From DATKBT01 sp035546295 (GTDB taxonomy: Bacteria; Acidobacteriota; Thermoanaerobaculia; Multivoradales; Multivoraceae), in contig DATKBT010000025.1 of NCBI GenBank assembly GCA_035546295.1, positions 1 through 64,000 on the forward strand: a stretch of DNA of 64,000 bases, given 5' to 3'. A program made the translations under genes and the position numbers. Of the stretch, positions 53,120 to 61,693 are shown piece after piece. Position 1 is the first letter of the stretch. Every line of letters begins with the position of its first letter. The notes under the pieces are model-generated. The model worked only from the letters and a program-made list of their open reading frames with translations, was not told the origin of the DNA and did not search any database.

Positions 53120-54793
53120 GTGGCGGCGGAGGTCGTGACGACCGGGCGCTCGCGCATCGACTACGTCTCGCCGCTGCCGCCGGTGCGCTCGGGGATCGCC
53201 GACTACAGCGCCGATCTGCTGCCCCACCTCGAGCGGGAGTGTGACCTGCGGGTGGTTCGTGTGCCGGGTCAAGACGTCGCCGAGGCCTTGTGCGCGCGCT
53301 TTGCGCCGGTGCCCTTCGAACGGCTGGGCGATGACGGACGGCTGCCTCTCTATCAAGTCGGCAACAACGCCTACCATGCGGCGATCGTCGAGCGCGCGCT
53401 CCACGCACCGGGGGTGGTCACGCTGCACGACTTCACGCTCCACCACCTGCTGCAGGAGCGCACTCTCGCCGGCGGCGATCTCGACGCCTACGTCCGCTCC
53501 CTGGTGGCCGATCACGGCTGGATCGGCGGCGCCGTTTCACTGGTGCCGAGGTGGCACGGCTACGGCCGGGCCGCTCTGTTCGCACTGCCGGCCCATCGGT
53601 CTCTGCTGGGCAACCAGCGCGGCGTCGTGGTGCACAGCGAGTGGGCGCGCGGCGCCCTGCGCGACGAGGGCATCGAGACCCCGGTCGAGGTCGTGCCGAT
53701 GCCGATGCCGATGCCGCCCGAGATCTCGCCCTCGGTGGCGCTCGGGTTTCGCGAGCGGCACCGCATCGCGGCGGACTCGTTGGTGGTCGGCTCGTTGGGC
53801 TTCCAGACCCCGATCAAGCGAACCGAGGTCGTGCTGCGCGCCCTGACCGCCGACGGCCTCGGGAAGGTGGTGCTGGTGGTCGGCGGCTCCGCCTCGCCGG
53901 CGATCGATCTGGTCGCCGTCGCCCGCGAGCTCGGGGTCGCCGAGCGGGTGCGGTTCACGGGCTTCCTGGAGGCCGAGGAGTACCGCGCCGCGGTCGCCGC
54001 GTGCGACCTGTGCGTGAACCTCCGTTACCCGAGCGCGGGCGAGACCTCGGCCGCGCTGCTGCGGGTCGCCTCGTTCGGCAAGCCGGTGCTGGTCTCCTCT
54101 TATGCCCAGTTCGCCGAGCTTCCCGAGGAGGTCGCTCTCCGGGTGCCGGTGTCGGACGAGAGCCCGCGAGAGGAGGTCGAGGCGCTGGTCGCGATCTTCC
54201 GGCGAGGTCTGGAGGAGCGCGGAGCCCTGCGCGAGACGGGCCGCCGGGCGCGCGCCTGGGTGGCGAGCCATCACGATCCGCAGACCGTGGCGCGCCGCCT
54301 CGGAGCCATCCTGCGCTCGTGGAGCGCGAACGGTGGTTCGGGGACGCGCCCGCGGGCAGCGGACGAGAGGGCATCGGTCGGCCCGCCGCCAGCGCGCCCT
54401 GCCCGCCCCACCAGCCTGACCTGGGGGCGCTTCGAGGGCTGGCTCTCCGTGCGCGGCGTCGAGGGCTGGCGACCCGGCGAACGGCGCTCGCTCGAGATCG
54501 AGCTCTACAACGCTTCGTTCGCCCGTTGGCTCGCCGCCGAGCGTGGTCCCGGAGGGCTTGCGGTCGAGGTCAGCCTGTGCCCGGAACGGGGCGCGCCCGA
54601 GAGTCTTCCCTGGCTGCCCCTGCCGGTGGACCTCGAGCCGCTCGAGGCCTGGCGGTTCCGCCTTCTCCTGCGGCGGCCTCTCGGTGGATGCCGCCTGCGG
54701 GTCGAGCCGCACGTGGCCGGGCTCGGCGGATTCTCCTCGGTGGGGGGACCGGTCTGGGATGCCCTGCTGAGCGGCGACGGCCCCGAGCCGTGA
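53120..54793 (+). CDS. Glycosyltransferase (GT4-like) with C-terminal beta-rich domain
   Basis: 557 residues from GTG 53120. The first ~400 are a GT-B fold: YVSPLPPVRSGIADYSADLLPHLER, GVVTLHDFTLHHLLQ, GVVVHSEWARGALRDEG, VVGSLGFQTPIKRTEVVLRAL, and the donor-site region VRFTGFLEAEEYRAAVAACDLCVNLRYPSAGETSAALLRVASFGKPVLVSSYAQFAELPEE (ExFG/xE motif). After a Pro-rich linker (~410-430) a ~120-residue domain (WGRFEGWLSVRGVEGWRPGERRSLEIELYNASFARWLAAERGPGGLAVEV) resembles a beta-sandwich of unknown role. Acceptor unknown. Confidence 0.88.
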   Translation: MAAEVVTTGRSRIDYVSPLPPVRSGIADYSADLLPHLERECDLRVVRVPGQDVAEALCARFAPVPFERLGDDGRLPLYQVGNNAYHAAIVERALHAPGVVTLHDFTLHHLLQERTLAGGDLDAYVRSLVADHGWIGGAVSLVPRWHGYGRAALFALPAHRSLLGNQRGVVVHSEWARGALRDEGIETPVEVVPMPMPMPPEISPSVALGFRERHRIAADSLVVGSLGFQTPIKRTEVVLRALTADGLGKVVLVVGGSASPAIDLVAVARELGVAERVRFTGFLEAEEYRAAVAACDLCVNLRYPSAGETSAALLRVASFGKPVLVSSYAQFAELPEEVALRVPVSDESPREEVEALVAIFRRGLEERGALRETGRRARAWVASHHDPQTVARRLGAILRSWSANGGSGTRPRAADERASVGPPPARPARPTSLTWGRFEGWLSVRGVEGWRPGERRSLEIELYNASFARWLAAERGPGGLAVEVSLCPERGAPESLPWLPLPVDLEPLEAWRFRLLLRRPLGGCRLRVEPHVAGLGGFSSVGGPVWDALLSGDGPEP

Positions 54794-55446
54794 CCTTGTG
54801 GTCCAATGGAGCTTCGGCGAGCGACCAGCAGATGAGCGAACCCCGACGCAACACCGACGCGCAGACTCAGAGCTGGATCCTCGAGCTGCGAGCGCGACTC
54901 GGGAGTGAACGCGAGGAGCGCCCGGCCCAGGAGGGGGTCGCGCTCTTCATCGGTCTTTTCGTCGAAGAGGGACAGCTCTGGCTGCCCTTCGTGGAGGATC
55001 TGGCGGAGCATCTCGCCGACGAGGATCCGGGCGGCACCCACCTCGCGCTGCCGGCGGCCGACATGGACGCCGGCGCCGATCCCTGGTCCGGTGCCGCCAG
55101 GGCGGCGGTCGACGCGCTCGGCGTCGAACCGGCGGCGGTGCTCCGGATCGGGCGCCTCGCTCCCCACTGGCCCGACCCGGCGCTCGGCCTCGAGAGCGCG
55201 TTCTACCCATGCGTGGCGGCGATTCCCCCGCCGGACCCGCCGGCTGTTCCGCTCGGCGAGGGGACGGCGCTGGTCCGACTACCGCTGCTCGCCCTCGCCT
55301 CTCCCCATCGCGCCGAGCGTCGGGAGATCCAGATCGAGGACCGGCGCGTCGAGGTCGACGTCGTCCACGCCAGCGGCCACATCCTCTGGGGCCCGACCGT
55401 GGCAGTGCTCGACGATCTCATCGCCCGCCTCGGTCTGGGGAACTAG
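54790..55446 (+). CDS. NUDIX-fold (CoA-pyrophosphatase-like) protein with degenerate catalytic box
   Basis: About 218 residues. GTG 54790 overlaps the glycosyltransferase stop; ATG 54832 is an alternative. The order of segments follows NudL-type CoA pyrophosphatases: VALFIGLFVEEGQLWLPFVED, a box region LALPAADMDAGADPWSGAARAAVDALGVEP, and the C-terminal HILWGPTVAVLDDLIARLGL (compare IWGxTAxxL). The Glu residues of REUXEEXGU are replaced by Ala and Val (AARAAVDALGV), so pyrophosphatase activity is unlikely. It may be a regulatory or structural relative; the family call is by pattern only. The TAG stop lies in the CTAG palindrome. Confidence 0.65.
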   Translation: MTLWSNGASASDQQMSEPRRNTDAQTQSWILELRARLGSEREERPAQEGVALFIGLFVEEGQLWLPFVEDLAEHLADEDPGGTHLALPAADMDAGADPWSGAARAAVDALGVEPAAVLRIGRLAPHWPDPALGLESAFYPCVAAIPPPDPPAVPLGEGTALVRLPLLALASPHRAERREIQIEDRRVEVDVVHASGHILWGPTVAVLDDLIARLGLGN

Positions 55447-55482
55447 CCTCCGAATGTGCTGAGTAGCACATTCTGCGGCTAG
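55443..55482 (+). repeat. CTAG-hairpin repeat, copy 3
   Basis: Arms CTAGCCTCCGAATGTGCT (55443-55460) and AGCACATTCTGCGGCTAG (55465-55482) pair with two mismatches. Again the first CTAG supplies the TAG stop of the upstream gene (55444-55446). The C-run hairpin of copies 1 and 2 is absent; a GCGCC/GGCGC pair (55,501-55,513) follows. Confidence 0.85.
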
Positions 55483-55812
55483 ATGTTCTCGCGGCTCCAA
55501 GCGCCTCCGGCGCGTCGCCGCGGACAGCCGTAGAACCGGGTTCCCATTACCTGGCCAGCCTCCTAGCCCCGGAGAATTCCCGCTTCCCAAAGGGGATCCC
55601 CAGTGGAGCCCGCGCCGGCGCGGGGTCCACGGTTGGGATCCGCGTGATCGATCGATCGATCGCGGAGTCGCCGCCGTGCTCTCGTCTGCGCTTTCTGCTC
55701 TGTCGAGAGCACGGAGATAGGATCGAAGGATTCGGTGTCTTGGCACGCCCGATGCCGGCACCGATTCCAAACGGCGCCGAAGCGAAGGCCAGGCCACTTC
55801 ATCGGAGACATC
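55483..55812 (+). promoter_or_regulatory. Non-coding gap before fbaB with a possible -10
   Basis: A 330-nt stretch without a gene. It contains a GATC run (about 55,646-55,662: GATCGATCGATCGATCG) and TAGGAT (55718-55723), a possible -10 about 90 nt before the aldolase ATG. The sequence just before the ATG (GGAGACATC) includes a GGAGA ribosome binding site. Confidence 0.35.
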
Positions 55813-56892
55813 ATGAGCACGACGGCAACCCTGAGCACCTCGACATCGATCGAAGAGCTGCTGGGCGACGAGGCCCGGAGCCTCCTGGACCATGTCTGTA
55901 CCGGGATTCCCAAGGAGCAGCTCACATTGCCCGGTCCCGATCACGTCGATCGGGCGTTCGGGCCTTCCGACCGCTCCCCGCAGACGCTGGTCAGCCTTCA
56001 GCGGCTGGTTGATCACGGCCGCCTCGCGGGCACCGGTTACTTCTCGATCCTGCCGGTGGACCAGGGCATCGAGCACTCGGCGGCGGCCTCCTTCTCGCCC
56101 AACCCCGCCTACTTCGATCCCGAGAACATCGTGCGTCTCGCCATCGAGGGGGGCTGCAACGCGGTCGCTTCCACCCTCGGGGTGCTGGGCTCGATGAGCC
56201 GGCGCTACGCGCACCGTATTCCGTTCATCGTCAAGATCAACCACAACGACCTGCTCAAGCACCCGAGCCGCTACCAACAGGTGCTGTTCAGCCAGGTCGA
56301 GCAGGCCTGGGATCTCGGTGCGGCGGCGGTCGGAGCGACCGTCTACTTCGGCGCCGAGAACAGCGACGAGATGCTGGTGGAGATCGCCGAGTGCTTCCAG
56401 CAGGCGCATCAGCTCGGCATGGCGACGATCCTCTGGTGCTACCTGCGCAACTCTTCGTTCAAGAAGGACGGCGTCGACTATCACGCTGCGGCCGACCTCA
56501 CCGGCCAGGCCAACCACGTCGGCGCGACCATCGAGGCCGACATCGTCAAGCAGAAGCAGGCGACCTGCAACGGCGGCTACCCCGCGCTCGGCTTCGGCAA
56601 GTCCCACGACCGCGTCTACGGCGATCTGGTCACCGACCACCCGGTCGACCTGGTCCGCTGGCAGGTCGCGAACTGCTACATGGGCAGGATCGGTCTGATC
56701 AACTCCGGCGGCTCGTCGAGCGGCGAGAGCGATCTGGCCCAGGCGGTGCGCACGGCCGTGATCAACAAGCGCGCCGGCGGCTCGGGCCTGATCTCGGGAC
56801 GCAAGGCATTTCAAAGACCGATGGAGGAGGGCGTCGACCTCCTCAACGCCATTCAGGACGTCTTCCTCTCCGACGAGGTCACGATCGCGTAG
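55813..56892 (+). CDS. fbaB: Class I fructose-bisphosphate aldolase (FbaB/DhnA type)
   Basis: 359 residues from ATG 55813. DhnA-type signatures: GYFSILPVDQGIEHSAAASFSPNP, GGCNAVASTLGVLGSMSRRYAHRIPFIVKINHNDLL, VGATVYFGAENSDEMLVEI, and IEADIVKQKQ, where the Lys is the likely Schiff-base residue by analogy with E. coli FbaB. The end includes LINSGGSSSGESDLAQAVRTAVINKRAGGSGLISGRKAFQRPMEEG, the phosphate-binding region. It interconverts fructose 1,6-bisphosphate and triose phosphates without metal. It stands alone, convergent with the patatin gene. Confidence 0.94.
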   Translation: MSTTATLSTSTSIEELLGDEARSLLDHVCTGIPKEQLTLPGPDHVDRAFGPSDRSPQTLVSLQRLVDHGRLAGTGYFSILPVDQGIEHSAAASFSPNPAYFDPENIVRLAIEGGCNAVASTLGVLGSMSRRYAHRIPFIVKINHNDLLKHPSRYQQVLFSQVEQAWDLGAAAVGATVYFGAENSDEMLVEIAECFQQAHQLGMATILWCYLRNSSFKKDGVDYHAAADLTGQANHVGATIEADIVKQKQATCNGGYPALGFGKSHDRVYGDLVTDHPVDLVRWQVANCYMGRIGLINSGGSSSGESDLAQAVRTAVINKRAGGSGLISGRKAFQRPMEEGVDLLNAIQDVFLSDEVTIA

Positions 56893-57084
56893 CGGCCGGT
56901 GCTGGCCGGATCCGCTGCGGCAGATCGCGCATCGTCCGCCGAGCTGCGTGATGGCGAAGGAATCCTGCAACCGCGGTCGCGGGCTCACGCGGCCCCGGGA
57001 TCGACGGTTCGATCACTCGTTGCGTGCAGATTCCCGCGTGCAGGCCGCGCAGGCGCGGGCTGCACTGGGGACGACATGCTTTGG

Positions 57085-58287
57085 CTACGCCTCGACCAGC
57101 TCGAGGATGCTCTCCGCCTGCTCTTCGGCGTCCCGCTCGCCGATCTCGATCAACGCCGAGACGTAGTCCTCCTGGAACATCAGCAGGCTGAGGAAGTCCG
57201 GGCTCGAGGTCTCCCGCGTACCGAGACCGCGGGTCAGGAAGCGCAGGGTTCGCGGCAGCTTGGCCTCGAACCGCGCCGCCAGCCGCCCGAGGTCGACCGA
57301 GGGGCGCACGATGTGGATGCGTACGGGTCGCAGGCCGCTGCGCGCGGCGGCCGGGGCGAACGGGAGCAGGTGGTTGATGCGCTCGAGGCGGAGCGCGTCC
57401 TGATCGAGCTGGTCGAGGAAGATCGAGTTGAGCAGCACGCCGGCGAACTGCGCGGGGGGCGGATAGCCCACGATGTCGGGCGAGCGTCCACCGACCGCCG
57501 AGTGCCGGGTCGAGATGGCGATGATGCGGTCGGCCTCCAGGTGGATCGCCGGCGCCAGGGGGAACGCGAGCCGGACGCCGCCGTCACCGTGCCACGATCC
57601 GTCGACCGCGACCGCCGGGAAGATCAGCGGCAGCGACGAGGAGGCGAGCACGTGGTCGATCGTCAGCTTGCACGATCGACTCTGCCGCTGCGGCCGCGAC
57701 CACATGCGCACGTCCTTGCCCTCGACCCACGTGATGGTGGCACCGGTGGCCCAGTCGAGGGTGCTGAGCGCGATCGCTTCGAGCTTCCCTTCGGCGAGAT
57801 TGCGCTCGATGCCGGGGATCGTGCCGTTCTCGGCGGCGCCCAGCACTCGCCGCAGGAGGTGGCGCAGGGGCTGCGAGTCGACCAGCCCGCGCGGTTGAGG
57901 CGCCAGCTTGGTGCCTCCGGAGAGCAGGCGCATCCCCCACCCGAGCGTGCGAACGAGCAACGATCCGGCGTCGACCCGGAACACGTCCGCCGGCTCGAGG
58001 TTGCGCCACAACGTGGTGAGGTCCTCGGCGGCGTCGGCGAGACCGTCGATGTTGGCGGCCAGGTAGCTGGCGTTGATCGCGCCGGCCGAGACCCCCGTGA
58101 TCACGTCGAACCGGAATTGGGGGTGGGAGCGCGCGAGGCTGCGCAGCATGCCGACCTGGTAGGCGGCTCTGGCACCGCCGCCGGTGAGCGTGAGGGCGAT
58201 GCGGTGCGCCCGGTGCGGTTCCGCATCGGGCCGCTCGGGCGCCGGGGATGCCGGTCGCTCGCCTGCTGGCGGTGCGCTCTGGGTCAT
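57085..58287 (-). CDS. Patatin-like phospholipase
   Basis: 400 residues. The oxyanion motif TGGGARAAYQVG, nucleophile Ser67 in FDVITGVSAGAINASYLAAN and the catalytic Asp in WHGDGGVRLAFPL form the Ser-Asp dyad of patatin lipases. No signal peptide or membrane helix. The N-terminal ~28 residues are Pro/Ala-rich. It is predicted to hydrolyse acyl esters of phospholipids or other lipids in the cytoplasm or at the membrane. Transcribed towards fbaB; the 190-nt gap between them shows no clear feature. Confidence 0.92.
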   Translation of the reverse strand: MTQSAPPAGERPASPAPERPDAEPHRAHRIALTLTGGGARAAYQVGMLRSLARSHPQFRFDVITGVSAGAINASYLAANIDGLADAAEDLTTLWRNLEPADVFRVDAGSLLVRTLGWGMRLLSGGTKLAPQPRGLVDSQPLRHLLRRVLGAAENGTIPGIERNLAEGKLEAIALSTLDWATGATITWVEGKDVRMWSRPQRQSRSCKLTIDHVLASSSLPLIFPAVAVDGSWHGDGGVRLAFPLAPAIHLEADRIIAISTRHSAVGGRSPDIVGYPPPAQFAGVLLNSIFLDQLDQDALRLERINHLLPFAPAAARSGLRPVRIHIVRPSVDLGRLAARFEAKLPRTLRFLTRGLGTRETSSPDFLSLLMFQEDYVSALIEIGERDAEEQAESILELVEA

Positions 58288-58424
58288 GGCTCGTTGCGCA
58301 TCCTAACGAGCCGGGACACTCCCCACCGAGTCGCGAGAGCGAGGCGTGGTCGAGACCGCGAGCCGTCGGCCGATCCTGGCACGGCCTGCGAGCCGAGGAC
58401 GCTCTCGGGAGGGCCGCTGGGCCG

Positions 58425-58433
58425 CTGGTAGAC
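58425..58433 (+). promoter_or_regulatory. Extended -10 promoter before lpd
   Basis: TGG-TAGACT (hexamer 58428-58433), 32 nt before the lpd ATG. It is the same extended element as that before pilT. A CCCGGTCTCGACCCGGG inverted repeat lies between it and the start (58,441-58,457). Confidence 0.45.
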
Positions 58434-58465
58434 TCCCCGCCCCGGTCTCGACCCGGGGAGACCGC

Positions 58466-59896
58466 ATGAGCCAACCGATCTCCGATCCCGACGCGGACGC
58501 CGGCCGCGACCTCGACCTGGTGATCCTGGGCAGCGGACCGGGAGGCTACGTGGCGGCCCTGCGCGCAGCCCAGCTCGGCCTGTCGGTGGTGGTGGTCGAG
58601 AAGGACGAGAAGCTCGGCGGCACCTGTCTCCACCGCGGCTGCATCCCGACCAAGGCGTGGCTGCGCACCGCGGAGCTGCTCGACGAGCTGGCGCACGCCG
58701 GCGACTTCGGCGTCGAGCTCGACGGCAGCGCCCGCTTCGATGGCGCGCGCGCTCGCGCCTACCGCCAGCGGGTGGTGGACAAGAACGCGCGCGGCATCGA
58801 GACCCTGTTCCAGCGCGGAGGGGTCGGGCGGGTCAGGGGGCACGGCCGGCTCGCCGGTCCGGGACGGGTCGAGGTCAGCGGCGACGGCGGCACGCGGACC
58901 CTCGAAGCGCGCTTCGTGCTGATCGCCACCGGGTCGGTTCCTCTCCCGCTCGCGCTCGCGCCCACAGACGGGACGTCGATCCTCGACAGCGACCAGATCC
59001 TCGAGCTCGAGGAGGTGCCCGAGTCGTTGATCGTGCTGGGCGGCGGAGCGGTCGGCTGCGAGTTCGCTTCGATCTTCGCCTCGCTCGGCTGCCGCGTCGT
59101 CCTGGTCGAGATGCTGCCGGCGCTCCTGCCGCTCGAGGACGCGGACGTCTCGGCCGAGCTCGAGCGCAGCTTTCGTCAGCGCGGCATCGACGTGCGCACC
59201 GAGACTCGCGCCACCAGGGTCGAGCGAGCGCAGGGCCGGATCCTGGTCACCCTCGAGGGCGCCAACGGCGGCGCGCGCCTCGACGCCTCTCGGCTGCTGG
59301 TGGCGGTGGGACGTCGCCCCGTGATCGACGACATCGGGCTCGAGGCGGCAGGGGTGCGCCTGGAGCAGGGTTGCGTCCTGGTGGACGGTTTCATGCGGAC
59401 CAGTGCGGACCGGGTGTACGCCATCGGCGACGTGGTGAAGACGCCCTGGCTCGCCCACGTGGCGATGGCCGAAGGGGTGCTCGCGGTGGAGCACATCGCG
59501 GGAGCGGCGAGCGAGCCGCTCGACTACGACCGCGTCCCCTCGGTCACCTACTGCGACCCCGAGGTGGCGTCGGTGGGCCTCACCGAAGCGGAGGCGCGAG
59601 AGCGCGGCTACGAAGTGATCACCGGCAGGTTCCCGTTCGTCGCCTCGGGCAAGGCCGCTATCCTCGGCCGCACCCGGGGCTTCGTCAAGCTGGTTCGGGA
59701 AACCCGCTACGATGAGGTGCTGGGAGTGCACATCATCGGACCGCATGCCACCGATCTCATCGCCGAGGCCTGCGTCGCGCTCCGGATGGAGGCCACGACC
59801 GAGGAGCTGGCGCGCACCATGCACGCCCACCCGACCCTGTCCGAGGCGGTGGTCGAGGCGGCCCACGCGGCGCTCGGCGGCGCGCTGCACGCCTGA
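58466..59896 (+). CDS. lpd: Dihydrolipoamide dehydrogenase (E3)
   Basis: 476 residues from ATG 58466. FAD site DLVILGSGPGGYVAALRAAQLG, redox-active Cys54 and Cys59 in GGTCLHRGCIPTK, NAD site LIVLGGGAVGCEFASIFASLG, second FAD site DRVYAIGDVVKTPWLAH and the C-terminal catalytic HAHPTLSEAVVEAA. It reoxidises dihydrolipoyl groups with NAD+. Located next to the E2 gene and lipB, it probably serves a 2-oxoacid dehydrogenase complex; E1 genes are not in the window. TAGACT precedes it. Confidence 0.96.
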   Translation: MSQPISDPDADAGRDLDLVILGSGPGGYVAALRAAQLGLSVVVVEKDEKLGGTCLHRGCIPTKAWLRTAELLDELAHAGDFGVELDGSARFDGARARAYRQRVVDKNARGIETLFQRGGVGRVRGHGRLAGPGRVEVSGDGGTRTLEARFVLIATGSVPLPLALAPTDGTSILDSDQILELEEVPESLIVLGGGAVGCEFASIFASLGCRVVLVEMLPALLPLEDADVSAELERSFRQRGIDVRTETRATRVERAQGRILVTLEGANGGARLDASRLLVAVGRRPVIDDIGLEAAGVRLEQGCVLVDGFMRTSADRVYAIGDVVKTPWLAHVAMAEGVLAVEHIAGAASEPLDYDRVPSVTYCDPEVASVGLTEAEARERGYEVITGRFPFVASGKAAILGRTRGFVKLVRETRYDEVLGVHIIGPHATDLIAEACVALRMEATTEELARTMHAHPTLSEAVVEAAHAALGGALHA

Positions 59897-59994
59897 TCGG
59901 CCCGTCGCCGGCGCGACGCTGGGGACCGCCGCGCGCGAGCTACGGGTCGAACCTCTCCGAGAACCGATCGAGAACGAGCATCAGGAGAAGACGA

Positions 59995-61518
59995 ATGGCT
60001 ACCGACGTCATCATGCCCCAGATGGGCGAATCGATCGCCGAGGGCACCATCACCCGATGGCTGGTCGAGGTCGGTCAGGAGGTCCAGCGCGACCAACCGC
60101 TGCTCGAGATCTCGACCGACAAGGTCGATGCCGAGATCCCGAGCCCCGCCTCGGGGAAGCTGCTCGAGGTGTTGTTCGTCGAGGGCCAGACGGTCGAGGT
60201 CGACACCGTCATCGCCCGCATCGGCGCCACCGAGGAGGCGGCGGCCCCCCGGTCGGCGCCGGCTTCGGCTCCGACCGCGGCAACCGAGGAGGAGGCGACG
60301 GCGGAGCCCGCCGGGCCGCGCGAGGTCTCGGAAGAGGAGCGTGTGCGCCGGTTCTCGAGCCCCGTCGTTCGCAAGATCGCGGCGGCGGAGGAGGTCGCCC
60401 TCGACGAGGTCGAGGGCACCGGGATCCACGGTCGCGTCACCAAGCGCGACATCCTGCAGTACCTCGAGGAACGTGAAGGCGAGAGAGATCGGGTCGAGGA
60501 GCCCGCCCCGGAGCATCCCGCTGCCGCGGCGCGGTCGTCGGCCGAGCCCGCGGGCGAAGCGGCGGCGCGGCCGGGCGGCGGCGCCTCCCGCGCGGCGGCG
60601 AGCCGGGAGGAGCAGCCTGCTGCCGTCCCGGCAAGCGGCGCCACCGCGGCCGAGCAGCCTCCGCGCGGCGCCCCCGCGGCGGGTGGCGGCCTGGTGCGCT
60701 CGCGCGAGGAGGTTCGGCCGCGCTCGGGCGACGGGGAGAGGAGCGCCGGGGGACAGACCTTCTCGGTCCCGGCCTACACCGAGGACGAGCGGGTCGACAT
60801 CGAGCCGATGACGCCGATCCGGCGGCTCACCGCCGCCCACATGCTCTACTCGCAGCAGACCTCGGCCCACGTCGCGACGGTGTTCGACGTCGACATGTCG
60901 GGAGTGGTCGCGGCGCGCAACCGCGCCAAGGACAAGTTCCTCGAGAGCACCGGGACCAAGCTCACCTTCATGCCGTTCCTGTTCAAGGCCGTGATCGACG
61001 GCCTGCGCACCTATCGCAAGTTCAACGCCTCGATCGACGGCACCGACGTCGTCTACAAGAAGGACATCCACCTGGGGATGGCGGTGGCGCTCGACTGGGG
61101 TCTGATCGTGCCCGTCATCGAGCACGCCGACCGGCTCAACCTGGTCGGGCTGGCGACCAAAGCCAACGATCTCGCCGACCGTGCGCGGCTCAAGCGGCTG
61201 CGTCCGGAGGAGGTCCGCGGTGGGACCTTCACGGTGACCAATCCCGGCGTCTACGGCTCGCTGTTCGGCATCCCGATGATCAACCAGCCCCAGGTCGCCA
61301 TCCTCTGCTTCGGCGCAATCGAGAAGCGTCCGGTGGTGATCACCGACGCCGAGGGCAACGACGGCATCGGCATCCGGTGGATGGCCAATGTGTCGCTGAG
61401 CTACGACCACCGGCTGATCGACGGTGCCGACGCTGAGCAGTTCATGGTTCGTGTCAAGCAGACGCTGACCGACTCCTCCTGGGAGGAGCTGTCGGCGTAC
61501 TTCCCCTCGCCGTCGTGA
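59995..61518 (+). CDS. 2-oxoacid dehydrogenase complex E2 (dihydrolipoyl acyltransferase)
   Basis: 507 residues. One lipoyl domain (MATDVIMPQMGESIAEGTITRWL, lipoyl-Lys43 in EISTDKVDAEIPSP), a linker, the peripheral-subunit-binding domain (FSSPVVRKIAAAEEVALDEVEGTGIHGRVTKRDILQYL), a long Ala/Pro/Glu-rich linker (~165-260), and the catalytic core ending with SLSYDHRLIDGADAEQFM, where HxxxDG holds the catalytic His and Asp. AGGAGA lies 7 nt before the ATG. The substrate (pyruvate, branched-chain or 2-oxoglutarate) cannot be read from E2 alone; the GES-type lipoyl domain favours branched-chain or 2-oxoglutarate. Confidence 0.94.
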   Translation: MATDVIMPQMGESIAEGTITRWLVEVGQEVQRDQPLLEISTDKVDAEIPSPASGKLLEVLFVEGQTVEVDTVIARIGATEEAAAPRSAPASAPTAATEEEATAEPAGPREVSEEERVRRFSSPVVRKIAAAEEVALDEVEGTGIHGRVTKRDILQYLEEREGERDRVEEPAPEHPAAAARSSAEPAGEAAARPGGGASRAAASREEQPAAVPASGATAAEQPPRGAPAAGGGLVRSREEVRPRSGDGERSAGGQTFSVPAYTEDERVDIEPMTPIRRLTAAHMLYSQQTSAHVATVFDVDMSGVVAARNRAKDKFLESTGTKLTFMPFLFKAVIDGLRTYRKFNASIDGTDVVYKKDIHLGMAVALDWGLIVPVIEHADRLNLVGLATKANDLADRARLKRLRPEEVRGGTFTVTNPGVYGSLFGIPMINQPQVAILCFGAIEKRPVVITDAEGNDGIGIRWMANVSLSYDHRLIDGADAEQFMVRVKQTLTDSSWEELSAYFPSPS

Positions 61519-61680
61519 CTCCTGAGGTGACGGCGGGCCGCCGGCCGGCCGACGCCGAGCTCCCGTCGCGCTTCGCACGCAAGGGCTCCGAGCGCGCGGA
61601 TCGTAAGTCGGACCGCGGATCCCGACGGGAAGCCAGGAGGCCCGAGCGTCGCGGCGCGAACGGCGACGGCGACGGCGACT

Positions 61681-61686
61681 TAGAAT
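61681..61686 (+). promoter_or_regulatory. -10 element of a leaderless lipB transcript
   Basis: TAGAAT ends 7 nt before the GTG start of lipB at 61694, and no Shine-Dalgarno sequence fits between. The upstream sequence is a GGCGAC repeat (61,660-61,680). The -35 is not clear. Confidence 0.5.
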
Positions 61687-61693
61687 CGACGGC

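Noticed and set aside
55646..55662. GATC run as a possible origin or SeqA-like site
   Set aside because: Four overlapping GATCs are a simple tetranucleotide repeat; there are no DnaA boxes, AT-rich unwinding region or dnaA/dnaN genes nearby.
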